From contig JAHCHE010000006.1 of assembly GCA_026129905.1 (NCBI GenBank), forward strand, positions 124,001 through 188,000: a stretch of 64,000 nt of DNA, written 5' to 3'. Shown here piece by piece: positions 43,014-52,445 of the stretch; position 1 is the first letter of the stretch, and the number at the start of each line of letters is the position of its first letter. Origin of the DNA: Bryobacteraceae bacterium (lineage in GTDB: Bacteria; Acidobacteriota; Terriglobia; Bryobacterales; Bryobacteraceae). The position numbers and the translations under genes were made by a program. The notes beneath the pieces are model-generated. The model was not told the DNA's origin, did not search any database, and saw only the letters and a program-made list of their open reading frames with translations.

Positions 43014-44555
43014 ATGAGCGATCGCGAAGCAACCGGACGGCAGAACGACTGGCGGCCCTGGGCCGCCGCCATGGTTGGACTGTACGTGACAGCATCCGTG
43101 GCGGGCCTGGGACGGACGCTGATAGGGACCGAGGTGTGGGCGCTCTACTACGCGCAACGTACGCTGGCCGAGCAATTCCAGGCCATCCGGCTGGACCTGG
43201 TGCACCCGCCGCTCATCTACCTGATCGAGCGCGGCTGGATCGCGATCTTCGGCGCCGGGGACACGGCCGTCAAGGCGCTCCCGGTCGCGATCAACATACC
43301 GGCGCTGATCCTGTTCACGCGGCTGGCCCGCTTGGCGACGGCGCGCTGGCGGCTGGCCGCCTTGCTGTTCACAACGCCGTATCTTGCCGCGGGCAGCGCG
43401 AATACCCTGGTCCGCATGTACGGGCTGCTCATCCTCCTGGTTCTGGTAGCGATCACGCTATGGGAACGTTGGAGGCGGCGCCCCGATTTCAGCCGGCTGG
43501 CGGCCTGGACGCTCGCGATGGTCCTGATGGTCTACACGCATTACTTCGGGCTGCTGATGGTGGCGGCGTTCGCGCTGGTGAACTGGGTGTTCGGACAACG
43601 CCGCTGGGCCTTCCTGGCGGCGGCGTGCGTTGCGGGCCTGAGCTTCGCGCCCTGGGCCGCGTACGTCGCGCCGGTGTACGAATCGCGCGGCCTCGACAGC
43701 AATCTCTGGTGGGTTCACATGCTGTTTCCCAGACCGCACGAGGTGGTGGCGCTGATGCTGTCGGAGTACCTTGGCCAGATTCCCGGTCAGAGGAATCTGA
43801 AGATCGGCGCCGCCATCGCCGCCGCGTTCGTCCATCTTGCGCTGCTGGTGTTCGCCTGGCGCTCCCTGAAGAAACTCTGGCCGCCGCGGCGGGCCGACGA
43901 AGATTGGAAGCGCTGGTTCTGGGTGGCGGGGGCGCTGGCGGGGGTTCCGGTGGCGCTGCTGTACGCCTTCTCGGTGGTCTATACGCCGGCGTTCGTTTCC
44001 CGATTTCTGCTGGGCATTCTGCCGCTGTATTGGCTTTTGGTGGTGATGCTGAGCGAGCTTGGCGGGCGCGCCGGAACGCGGCTCCTGTACGGGGTGATTC
44101 TGCCGTGGGCGCTCGTGAGCGCCGGGATCGGCATGGTTACGGCTGCCGCGCCGTCGCCGCTTCGCCAGCGGCCGGAAGCTATCGCCCGCGATCTCCGCCC
44201 GTCCGACCTCGTCCTGAGCGAGCGCGAGCACTCCAATTCACTCTACTGGGAGATCGCTCACCGGCAGGGTCGCGATGTACGGTTCGAGGTGCTGCCGAGG
44301 ATCCGGCGCGACGAGTCCAAGACGATCTTCGAGCAGCGCGGCGAAGAGCAGGGCGAACGGCTCTCGGTGTTTCGATTTCGCCAACTGCCGGAGGTGGATC
44401 TCCGTGGCGTCGAGCGCGTCTGGCTGCTGCATGCTTCCAGGGACACGGCGGTCACCGCCGGCGCTTTCCTTGCGGAACGCGGCTTTCGGGTCGAGCGGCG
44501 CGAAGGAGACCAGGCGCCATTCCTGACATTGTTTGTCAGGACGCCTTCTGATTAG
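43014..44555 (+). CDS. ArnT/PMT-like membrane glycosyltransferase
   Basis: The 513-residue protein has about ten transmembrane helices. The first periplasmic loop shows GTEVWALYYAQRTLAEQF and LDLVHPPLIYLIERGW; the HPPL motif and preceding acidic residue are hallmarks of GT-C enzymes of the ArnT/PMT (Glycos_transf_2 PMT_2) group, which use polyprenyl-phosphate sugars. A soluble alpha/beta domain forms the last 130 residues (PSDLVLSEREHSNSLYWEIA). Target molecule unknown; cell-envelope glycan or protein. The next gene starts 24 bp after its stop. Confidence 0.82.
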   Translation: MSDREATGRQNDWRPWAAAMVGLYVTASVAGLGRTLIGTEVWALYYAQRTLAEQFQAIRLDLVHPPLIYLIERGWIAIFGAGDTAVKALPVAINIPALILFTRLARLATARWRLAALLFTTPYLAAGSANTLVRMYGLLILLVLVAITLWERWRRRPDFSRLAAWTLAMVLMVYTHYFGLLMVAAFALVNWVFGQRRWAFLAAACVAGLSFAPWAAYVAPVYESRGLDSNLWWVHMLFPRPHEVVALMLSEYLGQIPGQRNLKIGAAIAAAFVHLALLVFAWRSLKKLWPPRRADEDWKRWFWVAGALAGVPVALLYAFSVVYTPAFVSRFLLGILPLYWLLVVMLSELGGRAGTRLLYGVILPWALVSAGIGMVTAAAPSPLRQRPEAIARDLRPSDLVLSEREHSNSLYWEIAHRQGRDVRFEVLPRIRRDESKTIFEQRGEEQGERLSVFRFRQLPEVDLRGVERVWLLHASRDTAVTAGAFLAERGFRVERREGDQAPFLTLFVRTPSD

Positions 44556-44579
44556 ATGGTTGGAACGCGAGGCACTGTC

Positions 44580-46502
44580 ATGAAAATCGCCAGCTTTCTT
44601 GCCGCGGCGGCGATCGCCGGCTGCGGGATCGCGGCGGCCGAAGACGCCGCTCCGAGAACCCGCACAGGCGCCGCCGTCGAGAAACTCCACCCGATCGCGC
44701 CATCCCGAGTGAAACTGCAGCGCGGACCGTTCCTCAACCGCTTTCAGTTGAACCGCAACTACGTCATCGGTCTGAAGAACGAGAACCTCCTTCAGAACTT
44801 CTACCTGGAAGCGGGACTCTGGAGCCCGCGGTTCCGTATGACCGCGATGGGCGAGGCCGCCCGCGGCGAAGACATCCATTGGGGCTGGGAGTCGCCCACC
44901 TGCCAGTTGCGGGGCCACTTTCTGGGACACTGGCTGTCCGCCGCCGCCTACATTACCGCTGCCACCGCCGATGCCGAAATGAAGGCGAAGGCGGACCGGA
45001 TCGTCTCGGAACTCGCGCGGGTGCAGGAGCAGAATGGCGGCCGCTGGGTTGCGTCGATTCCGGAGAAGTACCTGTTCTGGATCGCCGAAGGCAAGCCGGT
45101 GTGGGCGCCGCACTACACGGTGCACAAGACGTTCATGGGCCTCATCGACATGTACAACCTCACCGGGAACGCACAGGCGCTGGAGATCGCCGAGCGGTTC
45201 GCCGGGTGGTTTCACGACTGGACGGCCAAATTCACGCGCGACCAGATGGACGACATCCTGGACGTGGAGACCGGCGGCATGCTGGAGGCGTGGGCCGACC
45301 TGTACGGCATCACGGGCAAGCAGGTCTACCTGGACCTGATGGAGAAGTACCGGCGCGGCCGGTTGTTCGACGCGTTGCTGGCGGGCAAGGATCCGCTGAC
45401 CAACAAGCACGCCAACACCACTATTCCGGAAGCTCATGGCGCGGCGCGGGCGTACGAGGCGACGGGGGACGCGCGCTGGCGCGACATCGCGGCGGCGTAT
45501 TGGAAATCGGCGGTGACGGACCGGGGGACGTACGCCACCGGCGGCCAGACAAGCGGCGAAATCTGGACGCCGCCGTTCCAGCTTTCCAGCCGGCTGGGGG
45601 ACAAGAACCAGGAACACTGCGTGGTGTACAACATGATCCGCCTCGCCGATTATCTGTTCCGCTGGACCGGCGATGCCGCGTACGCCGACTACATCGAGAA
45701 GAACATCTACAACGGCATCCTCGCCCAGCAGCATCCGGACACGGGGATGATCGCTTACTTCCTGCCGCTGGAGGCGGGAGCGAAGAAGACCTGGGGCACG
45801 CCCACCAACGACTTCTGGTGCTGTCACGGCTCGCTGGTGCAGGCGCACTCCCGCCATGACCGCTACATCTACTATGCCGGCGACGAGGCGCTGACCGTGG
45901 CGCAATACATTCCCTCCGAACTGGTCTGGCAGCGGGAAGGCGCAACCGTGGGCGTGACGCAAACGATGCCGCGGGAGGCGGACGATCATAAGGTAACCGG
46001 GACCGAAGACGAGCCTCGGGTCCGACCGAACCATTGGCGGATCGAGTTCCGGATTGTGAGCGACCAGCCGTCCAGCTTCACGCTGCGACTCCGCGTGCCG
46101 GAGTGGGTTCGCGGCGCCGCCGCGGCGTCGGTGAATGGCGAGCCGCAGCCCGCCGCGCGGCCGCCGGGATTCCTTTCACTCCAGCGCACGTGGCGGAACG
46201 ACCTGGTGGCGCTGATGTTGCCCAAGGGGCTGACGACCGCGCCGCTGGCCGACCAGCCAGACACGGTGGCGTTTATGGATGGGCCGGTGGTACTCGCCGG
46301 ACTCTCGACCGAACAGCGAACGCTTTACGGCGAAAAGGACAAGCCCGCATCGATGCTGACGCCCGACAATGAGCGCGAATGGGCGAACTGGCTTCCGGGA
46401 TACCGCACGGTGGGGCAGGACCCGACAATCCGCTTCGCGCCGTTGCATGCGATCACCAGCGAACCGTACACCGTTTACTTCCCCGTCCGGCCGCGCAAGT
46501 AA
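44580..46502 (+). CDS. GH127-like beta-L-arabinofuranosidase family protein
   Basis: The 640-residue protein has an N-terminal signal peptide (ASFLAAAAIAGCGIAAAE) and an (alpha/alpha)6 barrel of the GH127/DUF1680 family. The zinc and catalytic cysteines known from bifidobacterial HypBA1 are recognisable: Glu345 and Cys347 in NQEHCVVYN, Cys414 and Cys415 in FWCCHGS. Thus the unusual cysteine nucleophile is likely present. The family includes beta-L-arabinofuranosidases and related activities. The ATG at 44580 is preferred to 44556 because it begins the signal peptide and has a GAGG site. Substrate could be arabinose-containing plant glycoprotein or pectin side chains. Confidence 0.88.
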   Translation: MKIASFLAAAAIAGCGIAAAEDAAPRTRTGAAVEKLHPIAPSRVKLQRGPFLNRFQLNRNYVIGLKNENLLQNFYLEAGLWSPRFRMTAMGEAARGEDIHWGWESPTCQLRGHFLGHWLSAAAYITAATADAEMKAKADRIVSELARVQEQNGGRWVASIPEKYLFWIAEGKPVWAPHYTVHKTFMGLIDMYNLTGNAQALEIAERFAGWFHDWTAKFTRDQMDDILDVETGGMLEAWADLYGITGKQVYLDLMEKYRRGRLFDALLAGKDPLTNKHANTTIPEAHGAARAYEATGDARWRDIAAAYWKSAVTDRGTYATGGQTSGEIWTPPFQLSSRLGDKNQEHCVVYNMIRLADYLFRWTGDAAYADYIEKNIYNGILAQQHPDTGMIAYFLPLEAGAKKTWGTPTNDFWCCHGSLVQAHSRHDRYIYYAGDEALTVAQYIPSELVWQREGATVGVTQTMPREADDHKVTGTEDEPRVRPNHWRIEFRIVSDQPSSFTLRLRVPEWVRGAAAASVNGEPQPAARPPGFLSLQRTWRNDLVALMLPKGLTTAPLADQPDTVAFMDGPVVLAGLSTEQRTLYGEKDKPASMLTPDNEREWANWLPGYRTVGQDPTIRFAPLHAITSEPYTVYFPVRPRK

Positions 46503-46558
46503 CAAGGGACGTCTGGCGGGAACGCACTCCGCCTCTGTAAGATCGGTCTAGGGATCCG

Positions 46559-48403
46559 ATGAGATCACGCGCTGGGAGAATCCGCATCGTCCTGTTGCTC
46601 TTGTGCTGCACGTGGGCAGCGTGCGCCCAACAAAGGCGGGCTTTTGAGCGGCCGGCGCGGTACGCAGCCAGGGGGACGCGGGGCGCGGTGGCCGGCGGCA
46701 GCGACCTCGCGGTTGAAGCCGGCATGCGCATCTTTCACGAGGGCGGCAACGCGGTGGATGCCGGGTGCGCCATAATGTTCGCCGCCGCCATCGCCGAATT
46801 CTCGCACTTCGGATTCGGCGGCGAAGCGCCCATCCTGATTCGCACAAAAGATGGGAAAGCGTTCTCGATCGCCGGCATCGGGACAATGCCGAAGCTGGCC
46901 ACGGCCGACTTGTTTCGGAAGCGGGAGTTGCAGCCGGGCGAGGTCCAGGAGATCGAGCCGGGCGGATTGAAGGAGTTCATTCCGGTCGCGGGCCTGATGC
47001 CGGCCCTGGTGCCCGGAATGGTGGACGCCACGCTGCTGGCGCTGCGGGAGTTCGGCTCGCTGCCGCTGGCTCGGGTCCTGTTGCCGGCCATCGAGCTGGC
47101 CGACGGCATGCCGCTGGATGAAACGCGGGCGCGAAGCATAGCGGCGGCCAGGCCGTTTCTCCAGCTTTGGCCGACCACGGTTCGCGCCTACCTGCCGAAC
47201 GGCCGGGCACCGGCGCCGGGCGAGCAGTTCCGGCAGCCGGATCTGGCGCGCACGATGCGCGCGTTAGTGGCGGCGGAACAGGAAGCGCACAAAGCCGGCA
47301 AGAACCGGGCGGAAGCTCTGGACGCGGTTCGCGACTATTTCTACCGGGGACCTATCGCCCGAGCCATCGGCGAGTTTTCCAAGGTCAACGGCGGATTGCT
47401 GCGGTACGAAGACCTGGCGGCGTTCCGCTCGCGCGTGGAGGAACCCGCCTCCACCACGTACCGCGGCTACACGGTGTACAAATCGGGTTTCTGGAGCCAG
47501 GGGCCGGTGCTTCTGGAGACGCTCAACATTCTCGAAGGGCTGCCGCTGGCGCGACTGGGCTTCAACTCGTCCGCCTACCTTCACCAGGTGACCGAGGCGA
47601 TGAAGCTGGCCTACGCGGACCGCGATGCGTTCTACGGCGATCCGGAATTCGCGGATATTCCGGCGCGCGAACTGCTGTCGAAGGAATATGCGGTTCGCCG
47701 CCGCGGAATGATCGGGCCGCGGGCATCCACCGAATTTCTTCCCGGAGACGTCGGCGCCCGGCCGCCGCTGCATCCGGCGACGGCGCACACCGCGCGCGTC
47801 GATATCGACGAGGCGCTGGTTGCCAACGACACGACTTGCGTGAACGCAATCGACCGCGACGGCGTCATGTTTTCCTCGACGCCCTCCGGCGCCTGGATGC
47901 CGCCGGTGATCGCCGGCGACACCGGAATACCGCTCACGCAACGGGCGCAGAGCTTTCTGTTGCTGAAAGGCCACCCTAATGAACTGGCGGGCGGCAAGCG
48001 GCCGCGCGTCACGCTCAGTCCCACGCTGGTCAGCAAGGACGGCAAGGCTTTCGCCGCGCTATCGACGCCCGGCGGCGACGTCCAGGACCAGGCTTTGCTG
48101 CAACTGCTGCTCAACGTGATCGATTTCGGCATGGGCGCCCAGCGCGCGGTGGAAGCGCCGAGAATCCAAACGAAACACCTGGTGTCGAGCTTCGATAACC
48201 ACGGTTCGGAGCCGGGCGACCTGGGCGTGGACGAGCGCGTTCCGCAGGAGGTCAGGAACGAACTGGAGCGCCTTGGCCACCGGGTGCGGACGGAGAGCCG
48301 TTGGTCCAGCGGTTCCGCGCCGGTGATGATCCGCGCGCTGCCCAACGGCGTAATCGAGGCGGCGCCCGACCCGTACGGCTACCGCGTCGCGCAGGCTTGG
48401 TAA
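46559..48403 (+). CDS. Gamma-glutamyltranspeptidase-family Ntn hydrolase, exported
   Basis: The 614-residue protein is an autoprocessing Ntn hydrolase of the gamma-glutamyltransferase / cephalosporin acylase family, with a signal peptide (IVLLLLCCTWAACAQ). The N-terminal signature GGNAVDAGCA is intact. The processing and catalytic threonine is probably Thr425 in VANDTTCVNAIDRDG, and the STPSGAW segment follows. The conserved GFGGGG segment of true GGTs reads GFGGEAP here and the donor-binding Arg region is hard to recognise, so glutathione may not be the substrate. It is a single gene between GH127 and a DUF72 gene. Confidence 0.85.
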   Translation: MRSRAGRIRIVLLLLCCTWAACAQQRRAFERPARYAARGTRGAVAGGSDLAVEAGMRIFHEGGNAVDAGCAIMFAAAIAEFSHFGFGGEAPILIRTKDGKAFSIAGIGTMPKLATADLFRKRELQPGEVQEIEPGGLKEFIPVAGLMPALVPGMVDATLLALREFGSLPLARVLLPAIELADGMPLDETRARSIAAARPFLQLWPTTVRAYLPNGRAPAPGEQFRQPDLARTMRALVAAEQEAHKAGKNRAEALDAVRDYFYRGPIARAIGEFSKVNGGLLRYEDLAAFRSRVEEPASTTYRGYTVYKSGFWSQGPVLLETLNILEGLPLARLGFNSSAYLHQVTEAMKLAYADRDAFYGDPEFADIPARELLSKEYAVRRRGMIGPRASTEFLPGDVGARPPLHPATAHTARVDIDEALVANDTTCVNAIDRDGVMFSSTPSGAWMPPVIAGDTGIPLTQRAQSFLLLKGHPNELAGGKRPRVTLSPTLVSKDGKAFAALSTPGGDVQDQALLQLLLNVIDFGMGAQRAVEAPRIQTKHLVSSFDNHGSEPGDLGVDERVPQEVRNELERLGHRVRTESRWSSGSAPVMIRALPNGVIEAAPDPYGYRVAQAW

Positions 48404-48417
48404 TCGGCCGGGAATCG

Positions 48418-49374
48418 ATGTCCAATCTGTCCCTGTTCGATCCGCCAGCCTCATCGTTTCGCGATGAACTCGCGGAAAAGCTGCGGCGGCTGGCGCAAGA
48501 GGGCGTCTGGATCGGCGCGAGTTCCTGGAAATACGAGGGCTGGTTCGGGCAGATCTACACGCGGGAGCGGTACTTTACCGGGCGACGGTTTTCCAAGAGG
48601 AGTTTCGAGGATACCTGCCTTGCCGAATATGCGGAGACGTTTTCCATCGTAGGCGGCGATTTTTCTTTCTATCAATTTCCTTCGGAACCGTACTGGCGAA
48701 AGCTGTTCGGTTCGGCGCCGCCGACGCTCCGGTTCGCTTTCAAGGTCCCGGAAGAGATTACGGTGAAGGCGTTCCCCTCGCACGCGCGCTACGGGCCGCG
48801 CGCCGGGCAGGTGAACGAATCGTTCCTGAACGCGGAGACGCTGGAGCGGCTCTTCCTGGAGCCGCTGCGCCCCTGGCGCAACCAGGTGGCGGCACTGATC
48901 TTGGAATTTGGAGCGTTTTCCCGCCAGATGTACGAAAGAGTGGAACAATTCACGCCAGATCTCGGACGATTTCTGGACGCTTTGCCGCGGGATTTTCGCT
49001 ACGCCGTGGAGATTCGCAACGCCGAATTTCTGGACGACGCTTATTTCGACTGCCTCCGGGCCCGCAACGTGGCGCACGTGTTCAACGCGTGGACGCGCAT
49101 GCCGGAACTGGAGGTCCAGATCTCGCTGCGACAGGCGTATACGGCCGATTTCACCCTGACCCGGGCGCTACTGCGCCGCGGCCGGACGTACGAACAGGCG
49201 GTGAAGATGTTCGAGCCGTACGACCGGATTCAGGAGGAGAACCCCTCCGGACGCCACGCCCTGAGAGACCTGATTCGGGGCGCGCGGGAGGCGGGACAGC
49301 CGGCGTTCATTTTCGTGAACAACCGCTTTGAGGGGAACGCGCCCCACACCATCCAGGCGGCGCTCGAGGACTGA
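48418..49374 (+). CDS. DUF72 (YecE-family) TIM-barrel protein
   Basis: The 318-residue protein belongs to the DUF72 family (E. coli YecE). WIGASSWKYEGWFG is the N-terminal family motif; YAETFSIVGGDFSFYQFPSE and RYAVEIRNAEFL are further landmarks, and FIFVNNRFEGNAPHTI is the usual C-terminal motif. The family folds as a TIM barrel with an acidic pocket and has no proven activity. The ATG at 48418 is chosen over the long upstream extension because it begins just before the conserved domain and lies 12 bp after the preceding stop. It is convergent with the SDR gene, only two bases separating the stops. Confidence 0.87.
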   Translation: MSNLSLFDPPASSFRDELAEKLRRLAQEGVWIGASSWKYEGWFGQIYTRERYFTGRRFSKRSFEDTCLAEYAETFSIVGGDFSFYQFPSEPYWRKLFGSAPPTLRFAFKVPEEITVKAFPSHARYGPRAGQVNESFLNAETLERLFLEPLRPWRNQVAALILEFGAFSRQMYERVEQFTPDLGRFLDALPRDFRYAVEIRNAEFLDDAYFDCLRARNVAHVFNAWTRMPELEVQISLRQAYTADFTLTRALLRRGRTYEQAVKMFEPYDRIQEENPSGRHALRDLIRGAREAGQPAFIFVNNRFEGNAPHTIQAALED

Positions 49375-49376
49375 GC

Positions 49377-50165
49377 CTATTTCAGTCTCCAATGGTCCTT
49401 CTCGAAAACGCCCATGCTCTCGTTCCACGAGCCGAATTTCGCCGCCATCTGGCCGCCATCGACGAACAGCGCAGCGCCGGTGATGAAGCCGGCCAGGTCG
49501 GAAGCGAGAAAGGCCGCGGCGTTGGCAACCTCCTCCGGTTCGCCGCCGCGTCCGAGAGGTATGTGGCGGAAATAGTCGCGCGTGAGTTCGGGATTCGCGA
49601 ACATCTCGACGGTTAACCGGGTGCGGATCAGGCCCGGGCAGACGGCGTTGACCCGGATCTGGTACGGACCGAGTTCATTCGCCGCGGTGCGAAGGATGCC
49701 AAGCAAGCCGGCCTTCGAGGCGTTGTACGCGAGGAGTCCCGCCTCCCCGTCGAACGAATTGGTGGACGCCGTGATGACGATGCTTCCGCGACGCCGGGGC
49801 TTCATCAATTCCGACGCGACCTGGAGGGTGTGAAACACGCCGCCGAGATTGACGGCGATCGTCCGCTCCCACTGCTCTCGGGTGGTGGAATGGAGATCTT
49901 CGAAGTAAACCGTGCCCGCGTTTGCGAGGAGGATATCGGGGGCGCCGGTAACCTCGAATGCCCGCCGCAACGAGTCCGGATCGGTAACGTCGGCCTCCAG
50001 TCCCTGTGCCCCAAACCGCGACGCGGCCTCGGCCGGACGCTCGCGGGGGAGATCGAGAATCCAGACGCCGGCCCCTCCGCCGGCCAGCGCCTGGGCGCAG
50101 GCCTGTCCAATCCCGTTAGCTCCGCCGGTAACGACGGCGGTCTTGTTGCTGAAGTCGAGCGGCAT
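49377..50165 (-). CDS. Short-chain dehydrogenase/reductase (SDR)
   Basis: The 262-residue protein is a classical SDR oxidoreductase. It has the cofactor loop TGGANGIG (13-20), the NAG motif (LLANAGTV), catalytic Ser134 (ITASTNS), Tyr147 and Lys151 (YNASK). Asp38 after the second beta-strand (WILDLP) favours NAD(H) over NADP(H). The ATG at 50165 is used rather than 50201 because it places the glycine loop at the normal distance. It diverges from the Tat-exported protein gene at 50228. Substrate unknown; sugar or hydroxy-acid dehydrogenases are frequent in this context. Confidence 0.9.
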   Translation of the reverse strand: MPLDFSNKTAVVTGGANGIGQACAQALAGGGAGVWILDLPRERPAEAASRFGAQGLEADVTDPDSLRRAFEVTGAPDILLANAGTVYFEDLHSTTREQWERTIAVNLGGVFHTLQVASELMKPRRRGSIVITASTNSFDGEAGLLAYNASKAGLLGILRTAANELGPYQIRVNAVCPGLIRTRLTVEMFANPELTRDYFRHIPLGRGGEPEEVANAAAFLASDLAGFITGAALFVDGGQMAAKFGSWNESMGVFEKDHWRLK

Positions 50166-50227
50166 AGGAACCAATGTAATACGCACGTTGTAAGATGACA
50201 CGGGAGTCTTTAATTGGAGGCGGACCC

Positions 50228-52234
50228 ATGTCGATCACGCGAAGGGAATTCACCGGGGCGCTGGGAGCGCCTTTTCTGGCCGGGGCGCAAACCGTTCGCC
50301 GGAGGCTGCGCAGGGAGGAGAGCTATTTCGGCATTCACCTGGACCTTCATCCGAGCGACCAGGACGAGGCCCTGGGCAGGGACGTCACCGAGGAGATGGC
50401 GGCGCGACTCCTGGACCGGGTGAAGCCCGATTATTTGCAGTACGACTACAAGGGACACGTCGGCTTCATCGGCTATCCGTCCAAAGTGAGCGTTTCCGCG
50501 CCAGTCGTCAAGGATTCGCTGGCCATCTGGCGGAAGGCCACCAGTGACCGCGGCGTCGCTCTGTACATCCACTTCTCGGGCGTCTGGGACTCGCAGGCGG
50601 TGAAGGAGCACCCCGAGTGGGCCCGCGTGAGACCCGACGGCGGGAAGGAGGAGCGCCAGACGAGCACCTTCGGCCCGTACGTGGACCTACGCATGATTCC
50701 GCAACTCAAGGAGGCGATCGAGAACTACGACATCGAAGGCGGTTGGGTGGACGGCGAGTGCTGGGCGACGAATCCGGACTACTGCGCCGCCGCCGTGGAG
50801 GCCTTTCGCCGGGCGACCGGCCATCGTGAACCGCCGCGCGGGCCGGAGGACCCCGGCTGGCTGGAGTTTCTCGAGCTGAACCGCGAACAATTTCGCAAGT
50901 ATGTGCGGCATTATCTCGACGAAATCCATAAATTCCGCCCACAATTCCAGATCGCCAGCAACTGGCTCTACACGACGCTGGCGCCGGAGCGTCCGGAGTT
51001 GCCGGTGGATTTCATCTCGGGCGATTATCTGGGCAACGCGTGCATTTCTCGGGCGCGCCTCGAGTCGCGTTATCTTTCGTGGGCGGACAAGCCATGGGAC
51101 CTGATGGCGTGGGGTTTCCAAAATGCCCGCGGGGAGACGATCGGGCCGGTGCACAAGCCGGCCGCGCAATTGATGCAGGAATCATCCGTAGTGCTGGCGC
51201 AAGGCGGCGGGTTCCAGATCTACTATCAGCCCACAAGAGCCGGGAAGGTGGACGACAGGCATATCGGCGTGATGGAGAAAGTGGCCCGCTTCTGCCGCGA
51301 ACGGCAGGAGCTGTCGCACAAGTCCGAGACGGTTCCCGAGGTGGGAGTCCTGTTCTCAAAAGAGAGCCTGTACTCCACCACCGGAAAGCTTTTCGGCGGC
51401 TGGGGCCGGGCCGAAGAGGCCGCGGCCGGAATCGTCGATGCACTGGTGGAGAACCACTACTCCGTCGATGTGATCCCGGATTGGAAACTGTCGGAGGTGG
51501 CCGGACGGTATGCCTGCCTGGTCGTACCGGACTGGGCCGACATTAGCGCGGGGGCTCGCGACATCCTGCTGTCGTACGGCCGCGGCGGAGGCCGACTCCT
51601 GATCGCCGGCGCCCGAAACGCGGAGTTGTTCAAGGAGGCATTGCAGGTGCGGCTTGCGGGAACCGCGTCGGTTCAGCGGGCGTGGATTCCCGGCGCCGAG
51701 GTGTTCGCCGATGTTCATGGATTATGGCAGGACGTCGAGCCGGCAGGGGCGTTCGTGCTGGAGAGCCGCTATCCCACCTACGACTCGGCGCGGGACGGGA
51801 AGCCGGCCGCGACGCTGAACGCCTACGGCTCGGGAAGAATCGCGGCGATATATGGGCCGGCCGGCGCCGCCTTCGCGCAAACGCACGGCCCGGAGACGCG
51901 CCGCCTGATGGGCCGGCTGATGGGCCGGTTGTACGAGCCGGCCGTAACGCTGGAGGGCCCGCCGACGGTGGAACTCGCGCGCCGGCGAAAAGGCGGCCGG
52001 ACGATGCTGCACCTGATCAACACCACCGGGATGCAGGTTGCGGACGCTTACAGCGCGATTGATTTCGTGCCGCCGGTGGGACCCCTGCGCGTCCGGATTC
52101 GGATGGACCGCGCCCCGGCCCGGGTGGAGTTCTCGCCGGCCGGCGCGTCGCTCACGGGCGTCTGGCGGGACGGCGTCTGGACGGGCGTTCTGGACCGCCT
52201 CGACGTGCACGGCATCATCTGGTGGGACGCCTGA
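50228..52234 (+). CDS. Tat-exported TIM-barrel glycosidase-like protein with GH42-type A4-like domain
   Basis: The 668-residue protein opens with a Tat signal (SITRREFTGALGAPFLAGAQ). The first 330 residues look like a glycosidase barrel: LDRVKPDYLQYDYKGHVGF, GVALYIHFSGVWDSQ, and IEGGWVDGECW, which holds candidate catalytic acids. Residues about 370-480 (EVGVLFSKESLYSTTGKLF, YACLVVPDWADISAGARDILL) resemble the GATase-like trimerisation domain of GH42 beta-galactosidases. A beta-rich C-terminal domain follows. I cannot name a CAZy family with confidence. A GGAGG site lies six bases before ATG 50228. Confidence 0.72.
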   Translation: MSITRREFTGALGAPFLAGAQTVRRRLRREESYFGIHLDLHPSDQDEALGRDVTEEMAARLLDRVKPDYLQYDYKGHVGFIGYPSKVSVSAPVVKDSLAIWRKATSDRGVALYIHFSGVWDSQAVKEHPEWARVRPDGGKEERQTSTFGPYVDLRMIPQLKEAIENYDIEGGWVDGECWATNPDYCAAAVEAFRRATGHREPPRGPEDPGWLEFLELNREQFRKYVRHYLDEIHKFRPQFQIASNWLYTTLAPERPELPVDFISGDYLGNACISRARLESRYLSWADKPWDLMAWGFQNARGETIGPVHKPAAQLMQESSVVLAQGGGFQIYYQPTRAGKVDDRHIGVMEKVARFCRERQELSHKSETVPEVGVLFSKESLYSTTGKLFGGWGRAEEAAAGIVDALVENHYSVDVIPDWKLSEVAGRYACLVVPDWADISAGARDILLSYGRGGGRLLIAGARNAELFKEALQVRLAGTASVQRAWIPGAEVFADVHGLWQDVEPAGAFVLESRYPTYDSARDGKPAATLNAYGSGRIAAIYGPAGAAFAQTHGPETRRLMGRLMGRLYEPAVTLEGPPTVELARRRKGGRTMLHLINTTGMQVADAYSAIDFVPPVGPLRVRIRMDRAPARVEFSPAGASLTGVWRDGVWTGVLDRLDVHGIIWWDA

Positions 52235-52250
52235 GCCGCCATGTTATACT
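52223..52250 (+). promoter_or_regulatory. Promoter of tRNA-Val
   Basis: TGGGAC (52223-52228) and TATACT (52245-52250) are 16 bp apart, and the tRNA begins 19 bp further on. The -10 box is good, the -35 weak and lies inside the end of the preceding gene. Confidence 0.5.
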
Positions 52251-52269
52251 CTCAGTGTCGTTTCCGGGA

Positions 52270-52346
52270 GGGCCTGTAGCTCAGTTGGTTAGAGCGCTAC
52301 CTTGACACGGTAGAGGTCACAGATTCGAGTTCTGTCAGGCCCACCA
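52270..52346 (+). tRNA. tRNA-Val (GAC)
   Basis: A full cloverleaf of 77 bases can be drawn. The acceptor stem is GGGCCTG/CAGGCCC, the anticodon stem CTACC/GGTAG around loop TTGACAC with anticodon GAC, and the T stem ACAGA/TCTGT around TTCGAGT. The discriminator base A and CCA end are encoded. It reads GUC (and GUU) valine codons. A foreign-looking gene lies on its 3' side. Confidence 0.97.
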
Positions 52347-52445
52347 CCGTTTCTTTTCAACTACTTGCAGGCAATCCTAATATCGGTGATCCACGTCAGA
52401 ATCGGTAGGCGGTCCAGATCACTGTTATAGCCCCTATCCCTTGCG

